NCBI GenBank assembly: GCA_016928975.1
Contig: JAFGJR010000074.1
Location: 12,884-76,883 of the forward strand
Direction of reading: 5' to 3'
From: Sedimentisphaerales bacterium
GTDB taxonomy: Bacteria; Planctomycetota; Phycisphaerae; Sedimentisphaerales; SG8-4
DNA length: 64,000 bases
Both the position numbers and the translations under genes were made by a program. Of this stretch, positions 16,832 to 25,897 are shown one piece after another. The notes under the pieces were generated by a model. The model had not been told where the DNA came from. It worked only from the letters and a program-made list of their open reading frames with translations, and searched no databases. Each line of letters starts with the position of its first letter. The first letter of the stretch is position 1.

Positions 16832-19023
16832 AGACAGCCCGGCCCACAGAAGCACAGAGGTCGGTGCGGACGAGTGGGGAGTATCCTCCGGGGCGCGGCG
16901 GATACACGTATAGGAGAACGGTCAACGTAACGACTGCCCTCATCTGTGCGACTATCAGCATGTGTGTATGCCTCTATGCAAGCAAAGAGACTCTGTGTTT
17001 GGTGTCCGAGAGTTATCCCTATCAATCTCGCGGGTCGAAATGCCTTGGACCGGAGAGGGAGGTCGTGGAACGACCTGTTGAACTCTGCAAGACCATTGCC
17101 GACAAGGCAGTGCATGGGATTTGGTCAATCCAGCCTGTGGGAGGAGACGTTTGTTGGCCTGACGTTCAAGTGCCTTTGGAAGTGCTATGGAAGGGGACCG
17201 CTGTCGAAAATGAGTCCTGGAAGTTTGCCCTGCATTCTCTTTTCATTCTTCATGATCTGGTCGTCGCCCATCAGGAGGCTGGCAGCAGGGATTGCCTGGA
17301 GACCGGCAGGAAGATCATCACGTCGTGGATAAAGTGCAATCCAAGGCTTGTTGCTCCGAACCCGTTTTCGTGGGGCGATCATTCAACGGCAGTCCGTGCG
17401 GTCAGCATTTGCGCGTTTCTGGACTACTACGTGGCGAACACGCCGGATCGAGCCAGTATCAGGAGATTTGAAGAGATTGCAGCGGGGTCATTGTCCGCAC
17501 ATGCCAGATACCTTGCATATGGAATGGACTATGTCTTTCCTCACAATCACGGAATGTTTCAGGACTATGCCCTGATCGTGACCGCGTCTCATTTGGCGGC
17601 AGGGAAGGCCTCGGATCGATGGGTGCATATGGGTCTGCAGAGATTCGAAAGGCAGGTGGCTCGTACATTTTCTCCGGAAGGGATCCACCTTGAGAACTCG
17701 CCTGGATATCACGTGGCGATCACAGGACTCCTGAGGCGCACAGTCGCATACTGTGATCACATCGGCCTTGATGTTCCGGAGTCTCTCCGAGAGACGCTGG
17801 CTCGTGCCGAATCCGCGATCGGTTCATTTGTCATGCCGGATGGAGACATTGTGCCAGTGGGGGATACTCCTCGTCATCTCCGTGTCAAACCAGCCGGGCA
17901 GACGAATCTACGGACATTTCAGGTGTGGCCCACCGCCGGATATGCGGTCATGAACGGCGATTGGTGGGTATTCCTGGCGGCGTCCAACAACTCATCGACA
18001 CACAAACACTGTGATGATCTGTCGCTGATTATCCATGACGGGGCCGGCATGGTTCTGTCCGATGCGGGCTTTCTCAACTATGAGCCACTGGATCCCCGGC
18101 GGGATTTCACCCGATCTTGGCTCGCGCACAATACGATGACCTCCGCAACAGAAGGTCTGCTTGACAGATCGGAACAATGCGGCATTCATGCATTTGGAGA
18201 TGGCGACGGGTGCTATTTCCTCAGAGGCCGCTCCTTCAGGAAGAACGGTGCTGTACATCAGCGATCCGTCCTTTATGACCAGAAAGCACGCATCGTCCTC
18301 ATAATCGACCGGTGTGAGGCTCCGGAAGAAATGGAATGGTGGAGGGTCTTTCAACTCGACCCACGGATATCTATACACGACGAGACCGAGTTGAAACAGC
18401 GGGTTGTTCTCCGCACTATGCAAGGCGTGGACCTTGAGCTATCGTTTGGGGCCGGGGACGTCGCCAGGGAAGTGGTGATTGGAGGAAGAACGCCGTTGTG
18501 TGGCTGGGTCGCACAGCCATTGGGGGAGCTGTTGCCGGCGGCTGCCACGATCGAGCGGATTCGTGGCAAGAAGGTCACACTTGTGGCTGCCTTATCCCCC
18601 CTTGGAAGCGTCGTGAATATGGGAATGGAATCCGACGATGTGTGTGTGCTTGAGAGTGCCGGGAATCGGATCGCAATCTGCGAAATGCCATCCTCGGTGG
18701 CCATTGAAACACAGCCGGTCGGAGAGCACAATCCGCTGTCCGTGCCTGCGCGGCAGGCAATCGCGCTCCATAGCGTCGAATCAGCGAGACCTTTCGGCAG
18801 GCTCAGATACGCAGAACCTTTCAACGCCCGGGCAAGGGTCGTCGTTCTTGGCGTCACGCTACTGGGATGGGTTGTTCTGATCCAATCACTGCGATCAAGA
18901 ATGCTCGCGAACAGCAGGTATGGTCTTTGCATCGTTTTGGCCTGTGCCCTTCTCAATGCGGTCGTGCTGTGGGCGATATGGGCTCGGCTGGTCTGGTCCT
19001 TGCCAGTGGAACAGATGTTCTGA
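16819..19023 (+). CDS. Heparinase II/III-like protein with terminal membrane segments
   Basis: A 734-residue protein with a hydrophobic segment near residues 35-60 that anchors or exports it. An alpha/alpha toroid follows (WGDHSTAVRAVS, HNHGMFQDYAL, LENSPGYHVAITGLL). A beta-rich C-terminal domain contains STHKHCDDLSL (H395, H397), typical of heparinase II/III family lyases that cut uronic-acid polysaccharides. Two further hydrophobic segments at the C-terminus (about 675-730) are unusual for this family and would tether it to the membrane. In an EPS cluster it may trim or release the polymer. It begins inside the decayed glycosyltransferase. Confidence 0.8.
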   Translation: MPQVETARPTEAQRSVRTSGEYPPGRGGYTYRRTVNVTTALICATISMCVCLYASKETLCLVSESYPYQSRGSKCLGPEREVVERPVELCKTIADKAVHGIWSIQPVGGDVCWPDVQVPLEVLWKGTAVENESWKFALHSLFILHDLVVAHQEAGSRDCLETGRKIITSWIKCNPRLVAPNPFSWGDHSTAVRAVSICAFLDYYVANTPDRASIRRFEEIAAGSLSAHARYLAYGMDYVFPHNHGMFQDYALIVTASHLAAGKASDRWVHMGLQRFERQVARTFSPEGIHLENSPGYHVAITGLLRRTVAYCDHIGLDVPESLRETLARAESAIGSFVMPDGDIVPVGDTPRHLRVKPAGQTNLRTFQVWPTAGYAVMNGDWWVFLAASNNSSTHKHCDDLSLIIHDGAGMVLSDAGFLNYEPLDPRRDFTRSWLAHNTMTSATEGLLDRSEQCGIHAFGDGDGCYFLRGRSFRKNGAVHQRSVLYDQKARIVLIIDRCEAPEEMEWWRVFQLDPRISIHDETELKQRVVLRTMQGVDLELSFGAGDVAREVVIGGRTPLCGWVAQPLGELLPAAATIERIRGKKVTLVAALSPLGSVVNMGMESDDVCVLESAGNRIAICEMPSSVAIETQPVGEHNPLSVPARQAIALHSVESARPFGRLRYAEPFNARARVVVLGVTLLGWVVLIQSLRSRMLANSRYGLCIVLACALLNAVVLWAIWARLVWSLPVEQMF

Positions 19024-19038
19024 TGGAATCTCCCTGGA

Positions 19039-20397
19039 ATGCCGGAATCGAAATCCATACTGATGATCGCCCAGGTGTTTCCGCCTGTGAACAAGGCAGG
19101 GATGGCTCGACCGTTCTACTTTGCCAGACATCTGTTGGAGTTCGGCTATTATCCTACCGTCATTGCGGCACAGCCTACAGAGGGCAGTCCGGTGGACAAT
19201 GGTCTGTTACCTCAGTTGGAGGGGCGCGCAAGGGTCGTACACGTTCGAGAAGCGAGTTTGCGGCGCATTGCCGCCTACATTCCGACGAGTCGTGAGCGGA
19301 TGACTCAATCCATGCCGGATGACCCGAGTTCGGAAGGGGTGAGTCGGAGACGATTCTCGATTCTTGAGCGCACAGAACGGTTTGCTCGTCGCCGTTGGCA
19401 CAGTGGGTCTTGGACCCTTCCCGTGGTGGCTTGCAGCATGCGGATTCGTCTGAGGCACGGCTTTGACCTGATCTGGGCGACCGGGGATCCATGGAACAGC
19501 CTCATGGCAGGGTGGTGGCTCTCGAAACTCACTGGAAAGCCGCTTGTGGCGGACTTCCGTGATCCCTGGACGTACGGCGTGCTATGGTCGCCTCGCGATG
19601 AGCAGGAGGCGTTATGGAATGAGCGATGGGAACGACGCATAGTTGCTCATGCAAGCCGGACGGTCTTCACGAGCCCTCTCACGTCAGACATCATGGCGCA
19701 GAAATACGGCCCACTCATCGGTGGCCACTTCGTGACAATCACCAATGGATTTGATGATGCGACGCCCGTGACGGCCACCTATGAATCGAACGACAAATGC
19801 GTTTTCAGGTTTGTGGGCTCTTTGGGTGGCAACAGAGAGCCGAGCGCGTTGTTCAAAGCGATTGTGCAGGCAAGAACCGATCCGGGCTTTTTGCGCGATG
19901 CGAGATTTGAGTTCGTCGGGCGCATGAACAAATACGAGGCAGAGGTGGAGCGGTTTGGATTGAGTGACATGGTCCAGTATGTGGGAATGGTTGGCTACGA
20001 TGCCAGTCGCAGCTACATGCAGACCGCGGACGTACTGATACTGCTCCAGACAATGAGCGGGGGCGAAGACTGTATTTCCGGAAAGGCCTTTGAATATCTG
20101 GCCGCGCGACGGCCTGTTCTCGCAATCGTGCCGGAAAATGGCGGAGATGCATGGCTGATTCGTAGCACCTGCTCTGGTACCGTCACCGGCCTGAGCAGTT
20201 CCAAAGTAGTCGCAGAAGAGTTGCTGAGGTACTGGCGACAGTGGCGGGACAAAGGGCGCGTTGATCCACCACGGTCACAAGGCGTTCAGCAGTACAGCAG
20301 AAGGAACACGAGTCGCCAACTGGCGAAGTTGTTCGACGAGGTTCTGAATGCCAGGAGAAGAAGGCGCAGTGCGCCCGCGGTGGCTGCCAATGCATGA
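19039..20397 (+). CDS. Glycosyltransferase family 4
   Basis: A 452-residue GT-B protein. The N-terminal half begins ILMIAQVFPPVNKAGMARP, as in GT4 enzymes, with a donor half later. DLIWATGDPWNS and VADFRDPWTYG are typical of the family subgroup with a conserved RDPW. The donor half has FRFVGSLGG and GKAFEYLAARRPVLAI in place of the usual EX7E motif. ATG 19039 follows the heparinase-like stop by 15 bases. It probably adds one sugar of the repeat unit; donor and linkage are unknown. Confidence 0.88.
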   Translation: MPESKSILMIAQVFPPVNKAGMARPFYFARHLLEFGYYPTVIAAQPTEGSPVDNGLLPQLEGRARVVHVREASLRRIAAYIPTSRERMTQSMPDDPSSEGVSRRRFSILERTERFARRRWHSGSWTLPVVACSMRIRLRHGFDLIWATGDPWNSLMAGWWLSKLTGKPLVADFRDPWTYGVLWSPRDEQEALWNERWERRIVAHASRTVFTSPLTSDIMAQKYGPLIGGHFVTITNGFDDATPVTATYESNDKCVFRFVGSLGGNREPSALFKAIVQARTDPGFLRDARFEFVGRMNKYEAEVERFGLSDMVQYVGMVGYDASRSYMQTADVLILLQTMSGGEDCISGKAFEYLAARRPVLAIVPENGGDAWLIRSTCSGTVTGLSSSKVVAEELLRYWRQWRDKGRVDPPRSQGVQQYSRRNTSRQLAKLFDEVLNARRRRRSAPAVAANA

Positions 20398-20410
20398 GGG
20401 TGGACGTGAA

Positions 20411-21553
20411 ATGCGAATGCTGTACCTGTATTTCGGCCGGAATTCGGGGACGAATCAGGCGGTGCTTGACGCGTGGCGGGCGGGGAGCCCGGACGTCGAG
20501 ATTACGGCTTGTGATCCCTATGTCCCGGCGTTGCAGGGTGTGCGGTCGAAGGTAGGAGCCTTGTCGCATGCTTTGCGGCGAGGCGGGATAGAGACGATTG
20601 TGCCGGGCAGGGGCCGCTTCATGGACGCGGTACGGCGGTCCGGCTGGTGTATGGAACGGGTCGCCGGCCAGGTGGCACGATTGCAGCAGTCCGATCGCTT
20701 TGATTTCTCGCTGGCAATCGGAACGGTCGTGCCGAATCTCAAGCCCGCGCAGCCGCATTTCATCTACACCGATCTCACGATACGCGCGAACGCATACTAT
20801 CCGCAAGGGCAGGAGCGACTGAAACTCTGGGAGGAGTGCATCGCCTATGAGGAGGACTCGTTGAGGAAAGCCAGCCTCGTGTTCACGATGAGCGAGCATG
20901 TGACCCGGTCTCTCGTGGAGCAGTACGCGGTGCCTCATGAAAGAGTCGTGCGCGTCAACGGAGGGTGTAATGCGCCGCTCGTCGAGGTCGCCGACGATTC
21001 GCGGTATGAGCAGATGAACGTCCTGTTTGTGGGAGTGGACTGGGAGAGAAAGGGGGGACCGCAACTCGTCGAGGCTCTTGCCAGGATTCGAACGCGACGC
21101 CCGAGGGCCACCTTGACCATCGTGGGATGCTCGCCGCACGTTTCGGGTCCGGGAATCCGCGTGGTCGGTCCTGTCTCACAACAGGAGGTCTCCAATCACA
21201 TGGCAGACGCCACTTGCTTCTGTATGCCGAGTCGGAGGGAGCCTTTTGGCATCGTGTACATTGAGGCGATGCACGCCGGTCTGCCCGTCGTCGCCTCCGA
21301 CTTGGGTGCCACGCCTGATTTCGTCATCAACGGCTGCACCGGGTACAGGGTCGATCCGGACAATATCGATGAGCTGGCCGGCCGGCTTGATGAGCTTCTG
21401 AGCGATCCCGACAAGTGCCGGCGCATGGGGAAGCAGGCCCGCACGCTGGCTCAATCCCAATACACGTGGGAGAGGACACAACAGAAGATGCATCAAGCGA
21501 TACGTGGCGTGCTCGTGCCCTCCAAAGAACGTGAAGGAATCTCCTGCGGGTGA
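20411..21553 (+). CDS. Glycosyltransferase family 4
   Basis: The 380-residue protein starts at ATG 20411 (RMLYLYFGRNSG), with GGACGTGA just upstream. A start at 20348 would overlap the preceding gene by 50 bases. The donor half includes NVLFVGVDWERKGG and FCMPSRREPFGIVYIEAMHA, with the EX7E motif, followed by GLPVVASDLGATPDFV. It is a retaining GT4 transferase acting in the cytoplasm. Its stop overlaps the start of the next gene (ATGA). Donor and acceptor are unknown. Confidence 0.89.
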   Translation: MRMLYLYFGRNSGTNQAVLDAWRAGSPDVEITACDPYVPALQGVRSKVGALSHALRRGGIETIVPGRGRFMDAVRRSGWCMERVAGQVARLQQSDRFDFSLAIGTVVPNLKPAQPHFIYTDLTIRANAYYPQGQERLKLWEECIAYEEDSLRKASLVFTMSEHVTRSLVEQYAVPHERVVRVNGGCNAPLVEVADDSRYEQMNVLFVGVDWERKGGPQLVEALARIRTRRPRATLTIVGCSPHVSGPGIRVVGPVSQQEVSNHMADATCFCMPSRREPFGIVYIEAMHAGLPVVASDLGATPDFVINGCTGYRVDPDNIDELAGRLDELLSDPDKCRRMGKQARTLAQSQYTWERTQQKMHQAIRGVLVPSKEREGISCG

Positions 21554-23643
21554 TGGTGGGCGCTATGAATCCATTGACAACCGCTGTCATTCTGCTGACC
21601 GCGATCTCCGGCGTCTGCGGCGACGATTGGCCCGGATTCCGTGGCCTTGAGAGGCAGGGCTGTTGCGGGTCGGCCGCCGGGCCCCTGCACTGGTCGCCCA
21701 CGCAGAATGTTGCATGGAAGACCCCTATTCCCGGGCGGGGTCACTCGTCTCCCATCGTATCCGGCGATGCCATTTACCTGACCACCGCATATGAAAGAGC
21801 TCGTTCTGATCCGATCCGGAGCATCCTGCTCTACGCGACGTCTGCTGTCGCTCTGGTGCTGATGATGGCGGGTATCTACAGCATCCCCCGGAGCGTCAGA
21901 GCAGAGCACGGGTTGCGCGACCGAATCTGGCGGTACGCCAGGCTCTTGCTGTTTGTCCAGTTGCTCGTTGGCGTTGCAGTCGTCACTCTCGTAGGCCGTC
22001 ACCTGCTCAATCCAGGCGGCGACGTCGCACGCCAGCGGCTGATCTCCGTCGCCTTGGCGTTGTCTTGCGTGATGCTTGTTTCTCTGTCGGCGCCTGCACG
22101 ATCGCGGTGGTACCTGGCGACAGGTCTCTTCTCCTGTGTGTTCATGATCCCGGCATACCTTACTCTCCGGCAGGCGGGCGATGTCTTTGCCGTTGGCTCG
22201 GCAAAAGACGCGATTGGGGCCGTGATAGCAGTCTCACCCCTGTTGCTTGGACTTGTCTTGCTGGCTATCCATCTTGTTCGCCGCAGGCAGGAGGCTCCGG
22301 GTCGAAACCATGAGGACACTGCGTCCAGGGGCCTCTCTGTGCAGCACTTTCTGGCCACGGGGAGTATCGGATTTCTCGCCGGTGTGGCGCCCTTTTTCCT
22401 TCTGCTCTATCGTGCCGCCGACTATCACATGCCGGACAGCTATGTTTGGGATACTCGTGTGCAACCGGACATTGGCTGGTGGTGGGTTGGCGTGTTCGCT
22501 ACCCTGTCTTCCGCCGCGCTTGCAGGCTGCATGTGGAGGTTGGTGCGATGCAAGCCGGTGACGACGTCTTCCTTGCAGCAGGTCTTCTTTGTAGCAGCGC
22601 TGGCTTTGGCTGCCTTGTCCCCCATGCGTGCCGGTCTCCTGGAGAAGCCCAGAGAATTCATCCATGCCATCGTTTGTGTTCATCCCAAGAACGGAGAAGT
22701 GCTGTGGGTCTGTGAAGGGCTGGTGGGGCCCCCGATGGTCGAGAGCAGAATCGCGACACACGCTTCAGCGACCCCCGTTACAGATGGGGAACGCGTGTTT
22801 GGCTACTTCGGCGAAGACGGCCTCATGTGTGCGAGTTCGACGGGGGAGCTCCTCTGGACCCGGAAGGAACCGATATTCTGTAGCAAGTTCGGCGTCGGGA
22901 CCTCGCCCGTTCTGAAGGACAACGTCCTGGTGATCGTAAGCGACACGAGAGAGTCTGATCGGTCACCGTCATTCATTGTCGCCTTCGACGCCACGTCGGG
23001 CCAGTGCCTCTGGAAAAAGGAGAGGCGATGTCCCATTCTTGACGCTTCCTACGCTACGCCTTTGGTCAGATCGTGGAATGGAAGGCAAGTGGTTCTCGTT
23101 CACGGCTGGTACGATGTCAAGGGATATGACCTCCAGGCCGGCGAAGAACTGTGGTGCTGGCCAATGCTCCACAAAGGCCGGCATCTTGTGGCAAGCCTGG
23201 TGTCCGACGCGGAGAGGCTATACGTGACCGGAGCAAAACAGGTGGTCGCCCTGGACCTTTCAAGATTCGGGACCGGCGGTGACCCTATTCTTTGGTCCAC
23301 GCCGATCGCGGGAGAGAAGAGTTCGACACCTGTGGTCGTGAACGGACGGATGTTCCTGGTCGCGGAGAACGGAATGGCCTTCTGCCTGGAGACTCAGACC
23401 GGGAAAATGTTGTGGAAGCAGCGTCTGGGAGGGGCGTTTCTTTCATCCGTCGTGGCCGTGGCAGACAGAGTTCTCTTTACCAGCGAGTCCGGGTACACCA
23501 CGGTAGCCGCCGTTGGCGGAGAGTTCCGACAACTCGCGAAGAACACGTTGAATGAGCCCGTCTATGCCTCCCTTGTCCCGATGGCCAACCGGCTGCTTGC
23601 ACGCACGGCAAAGGGGCTCCATTGCCTTGAAGACGATAGATGA
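21550..23643 (+). CDS. PQQ-type beta-propeller protein interrupted by a multi-pass membrane domain
   Basis: A 697-residue protein with a signal peptide, then DDWPGFRGLERQG and NVAWKTPIPGRGHSSP, the usual first blade of secreted PQQ-repeat proteins. At about residue 90 the propeller breaks off into about seven hydrophobic segments (about residues 90-375). Propeller blades then resume (NGEVLWVCEGL, TGELLWTRKEP, TGKMLWKQRLG). PQQ-like propellers are usually uninterrupted, so this is an unusual insertion. Whether PQQ is bound is unknown; many such propellers are scaffolds. It sits between two glycosyltransferase genes with four-base overlaps on both sides, so it is probably co-translated. Confidence 0.8.
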   Translation: MMVGAMNPLTTAVILLTAISGVCGDDWPGFRGLERQGCCGSAAGPLHWSPTQNVAWKTPIPGRGHSSPIVSGDAIYLTTAYERARSDPIRSILLYATSAVALVLMMAGIYSIPRSVRAEHGLRDRIWRYARLLLFVQLLVGVAVVTLVGRHLLNPGGDVARQRLISVALALSCVMLVSLSAPARSRWYLATGLFSCVFMIPAYLTLRQAGDVFAVGSAKDAIGAVIAVSPLLLGLVLLAIHLVRRRQEAPGRNHEDTASRGLSVQHFLATGSIGFLAGVAPFFLLLYRAADYHMPDSYVWDTRVQPDIGWWWVGVFATLSSAALAGCMWRLVRCKPVTTSSLQQVFFVAALALAALSPMRAGLLEKPREFIHAIVCVHPKNGEVLWVCEGLVGPPMVESRIATHASATPVTDGERVFGYFGEDGLMCASSTGELLWTRKEPIFCSKFGVGTSPVLKDNVLVIVSDTRESDRSPSFIVAFDATSGQCLWKKERRCPILDASYATPLVRSWNGRQVVLVHGWYDVKGYDLQAGEELWCWPMLHKGRHLVASLVSDAERLYVTGAKQVVALDLSRFGTGGDPILWSTPIAGEKSSTPVVVNGRMFLVAENGMAFCLETQTGKMLWKQRLGGAFLSSVVAVADRVLFTSESGYTTVAAVGGEFRQLAKNTLNEPVYASLVPMANRLLARTAKGLHCLEDDR

Positions 23644-24938
23644 CCGCCATTCTCTTCTGCGCTTTCAATGCACTGCAACGCGGATCCGCTCTCGTGGCGG
23701 ATCGGATGTGTAGGGCGAGCGAGAACCGCGAGGAGTCACAAGGATCGATGGAAGATCGGGCAGGAGACAGGGTGAAACCTCGAATCTGTTTTGTCTCGCA
23801 CCTGGCCTACGGGGCGTTTGCGGGCGGGACCCAGGGATTCATCGGGGGTGTGGAGAGACAGACGGCGCTCATGGCGCGGTGGTTCGCCAGGCGGGGGCAC
23901 CCCGTTAGTGTCTTAACCTGGGACGAGGGCCAGGGCGACGGGACGGAGATCGACGGCGTGCGAATCCTCACGATGTGTCGCAAAGAGGCCGGGATCAAGG
24001 GCCTGCGATTCTTCTGGCCGAAGTGGACCAGTCTCGTGGCGGCGATGAAACGCGCCGATGCCGAGGTCTATTACCAGAACTGCGGGGAGTATGTCACTGG
24101 CCAGGTGGCGCTATGGTGTCGCCGGCATCGTCGTGCGTTCGTGTACTCGGTGGCGAGCGATCCTGACTGCGACGTCCGCCTGCCGGAAATGCACAAGATT
24201 CGCGAGCGGGTCCTGTACCGGTACGGATTGAAACATGCCGACCGCGTGATCGTCCAGACGCGCAGGCAACAGAAGATGTTGCAAGCGAGTTTCCAGCGGG
24301 AGTCGGTGGTCATTCCAATGCCGTGCCCCGGGCCGTCAGACGGGGAGTACGCCGACCACGAAGGGGATCGCAACGGTTCGCAGCGAGTGCTGTGGATTGG
24401 CAGGATCTGTGAGGTGAAGCGTCCCGATCGGTTGCTGGACCTGGCACAGGCTTGCCCGGACGTGACCTTCGACCTTGTGGGGCCGTTGGCGGATACAGAG
24501 TACAGCCGCGGCGTGTGCGCGCGTGCGAAGACTCTGGGAAACGTCGTGCTGCATGGTCCTGCCGCCAGGGAGCGCGTATCGGAATTCTACCGCAACGCCC
24601 GAATCATGTGTTGCACGTCGGACTACGAGGGGTTTCCCAACACCTTCCTGGAGGCGTGGAGTCACGGCCTGCCGATCGTGTCGACCATTGATCCGGATAG
24701 CGTTGTAGTAGACAACCATATGGGCGTCATCGCCTCAGATCAGCAGGGACTGGCGCAGGGAATCCGGACCCTTCTGGGCGACAGCCGGACGTGGCTGCAA
24801 GCATCCCGATTCGCTCGCCAGTACCATCTTCGCAATCATACGGTGGATTCTGTCATGCCCAGATTCCAGAAGGTGTTCAGGGAGGTCGTGAACAAATCGT
24901 CATGCGTGAATGAAGGGACCGTACCATGTCAATCATGA
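23640..24938 (+). CDS. Glycosyltransferase family 4
   Basis: A 432-residue GT4 protein; the catalytic core starts near residue 45 (RICFVSHLAYGAF). A ggvERQTALMARWFARRGH helix is followed by the donor half with RVLWIGRICEVKRPDRLLD. CCTSDYEGFPNTFLEAWSHG carries the EX7E motif. The ATG at 23640 overlaps the previous stop; an internal ATG at 23748 is an alternative start that would remove a non-family N-terminal segment. It overlaps the epimerase gene by 13 bases. It adds a sugar to the repeat unit; its specificity is unknown. Confidence 0.87.
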   Translation: MTAILFCAFNALQRGSALVADRMCRASENREESQGSMEDRAGDRVKPRICFVSHLAYGAFAGGTQGFIGGVERQTALMARWFARRGHPVSVLTWDEGQGDGTEIDGVRILTMCRKEAGIKGLRFFWPKWTSLVAAMKRADAEVYYQNCGEYVTGQVALWCRRHRRAFVYSVASDPDCDVRLPEMHKIRERVLYRYGLKHADRVIVQTRRQQKMLQASFQRESVVIPMPCPGPSDGEYADHEGDRNGSQRVLWIGRICEVKRPDRLLDLAQACPDVTFDLVGPLADTEYSRGVCARAKTLGNVVLHGPAARERVSEFYRNARIMCCTSDYEGFPNTFLEAWSHGLPIVSTIDPDSVVVDNHMGVIASDQQGLAQGIRTLLGDSRTWLQASRFARQYHLRNHTVDSVMPRFQKVFREVVNKSSCVNEGTVPCQS

Positions 24939-25879
24939 TAACAGGAGGCGCCGGATTCATCGGCTCGATGCTTTGCAAGCTTCTGGTCGAGCGAGGCGAA
25001 GACATCATTGTGGTCGACAGCCTGCGCAACGGGCGTCGAGATCTCGTCGATGCCCTGGGACGTCGTGCCCGTCTGCTGGAGGTGGACATACGCGATTTCG
25101 AAGCGGTCCGCGATATTGTGAAGGAGGTACGCCCACAAGGCGTCTGTCATCTGGCGGCGATCCATTTCATCCCCTACTGCAACCAGCATCCGCTGGAAGC
25201 TCTGGACATCAACGTGCAGGGGACGCTGAGCGTGTTGGAGGCCTGCAAGGCGGCGCCTCCGGAGATGGTGGTGATTGCCTCGACGGCCGCCGTTTATGGC
25301 ATTGGCGACGAGCCGTGCCGGGAAACGGACGCTCCGGGGCCGTTGGATATCTACGGGATCTCCAAGCGCACGTGCGAACGGCTGGCCTGGCTCTACAGCG
25401 CCGATACCGAGGCGCCCTGCATAGCCGCCAGGATCTTCAATGCCGTCGGGCCGAACGAGACGAATCTCCACCTGATCCCACAGTTGATCAATCAGTTGGT
25501 GCGCGGCGAACGAGTCGTGTCCCTCGGCAATCTTGAGCCTCGCCGTGACTACATCCATACTGCGGACCTGGCCAGGGGGTTGATGGCCACGCTGGATCAC
25601 AGGCAGGAGGGGTACGATGTGTTCAACATCGGCACCGGCGAGGAACACTCCGTCAGGGATATCGTCGAGATGTGTGGAGCTATTCTCGGCCAGCCGATTG
25701 AGATCAGACAAAGCACGCGGCTGACCCGCAAAGTGGACCGAATGCATCTGTGCGCCAACATCGACAAGATCCGGCAAACCCTGGGGTGGAAGCCGAGGGT
25801 GGGCATTCGCGATGCCCTGCGCGAGCTTCTCGAAGCCGGTGTCGAGTATGCCACAGGTGAAGTACGAAAGACTCTGTGA
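24926..25879 (+). CDS. NAD-dependent sugar epimerase/dehydratase (GalE-like, extended SDR)
   Basis: It makes or modifies a nucleotide-sugar donor in the cytoplasm. The 317-residue protein has the NAD-binding GGAGFIG (residues 7-13), a catalytic Tyr-Lys pair in YGISK (Y143, K147) and IASTAAVYG for the Ser/Thr. RRDYIHTADLA, near the start of the C-terminal domain, is the usual UDP-sugar epimerase signature. The family includes UDP-glucose 4-epimerases and UDP-glucuronate epimerases; the exact sugar cannot be assigned from sequence. It overlaps the preceding glycosyltransferase. Confidence 0.9.
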   Translation: MSIMITGGAGFIGSMLCKLLVERGEDIIVVDSLRNGRRDLVDALGRRARLLEVDIRDFEAVRDIVKEVRPQGVCHLAAIHFIPYCNQHPLEALDINVQGTLSVLEACKAAPPEMVVIASTAAVYGIGDEPCRETDAPGPLDIYGISKRTCERLAWLYSADTEAPCIAARIFNAVGPNETNLHLIPQLINQLVRGERVVSLGNLEPRRDYIHTADLARGLMATLDHRQEGYDVFNIGTGEEHSVRDIVEMCGAILGQPIEIRQSTRLTRKVDRMHLCANIDKIRQTLGWKPRVGIRDALRELLEAGVEYATGEVRKTL

Positions 25880-25897
25880 GGGTCAGGAGAGTCCCCT

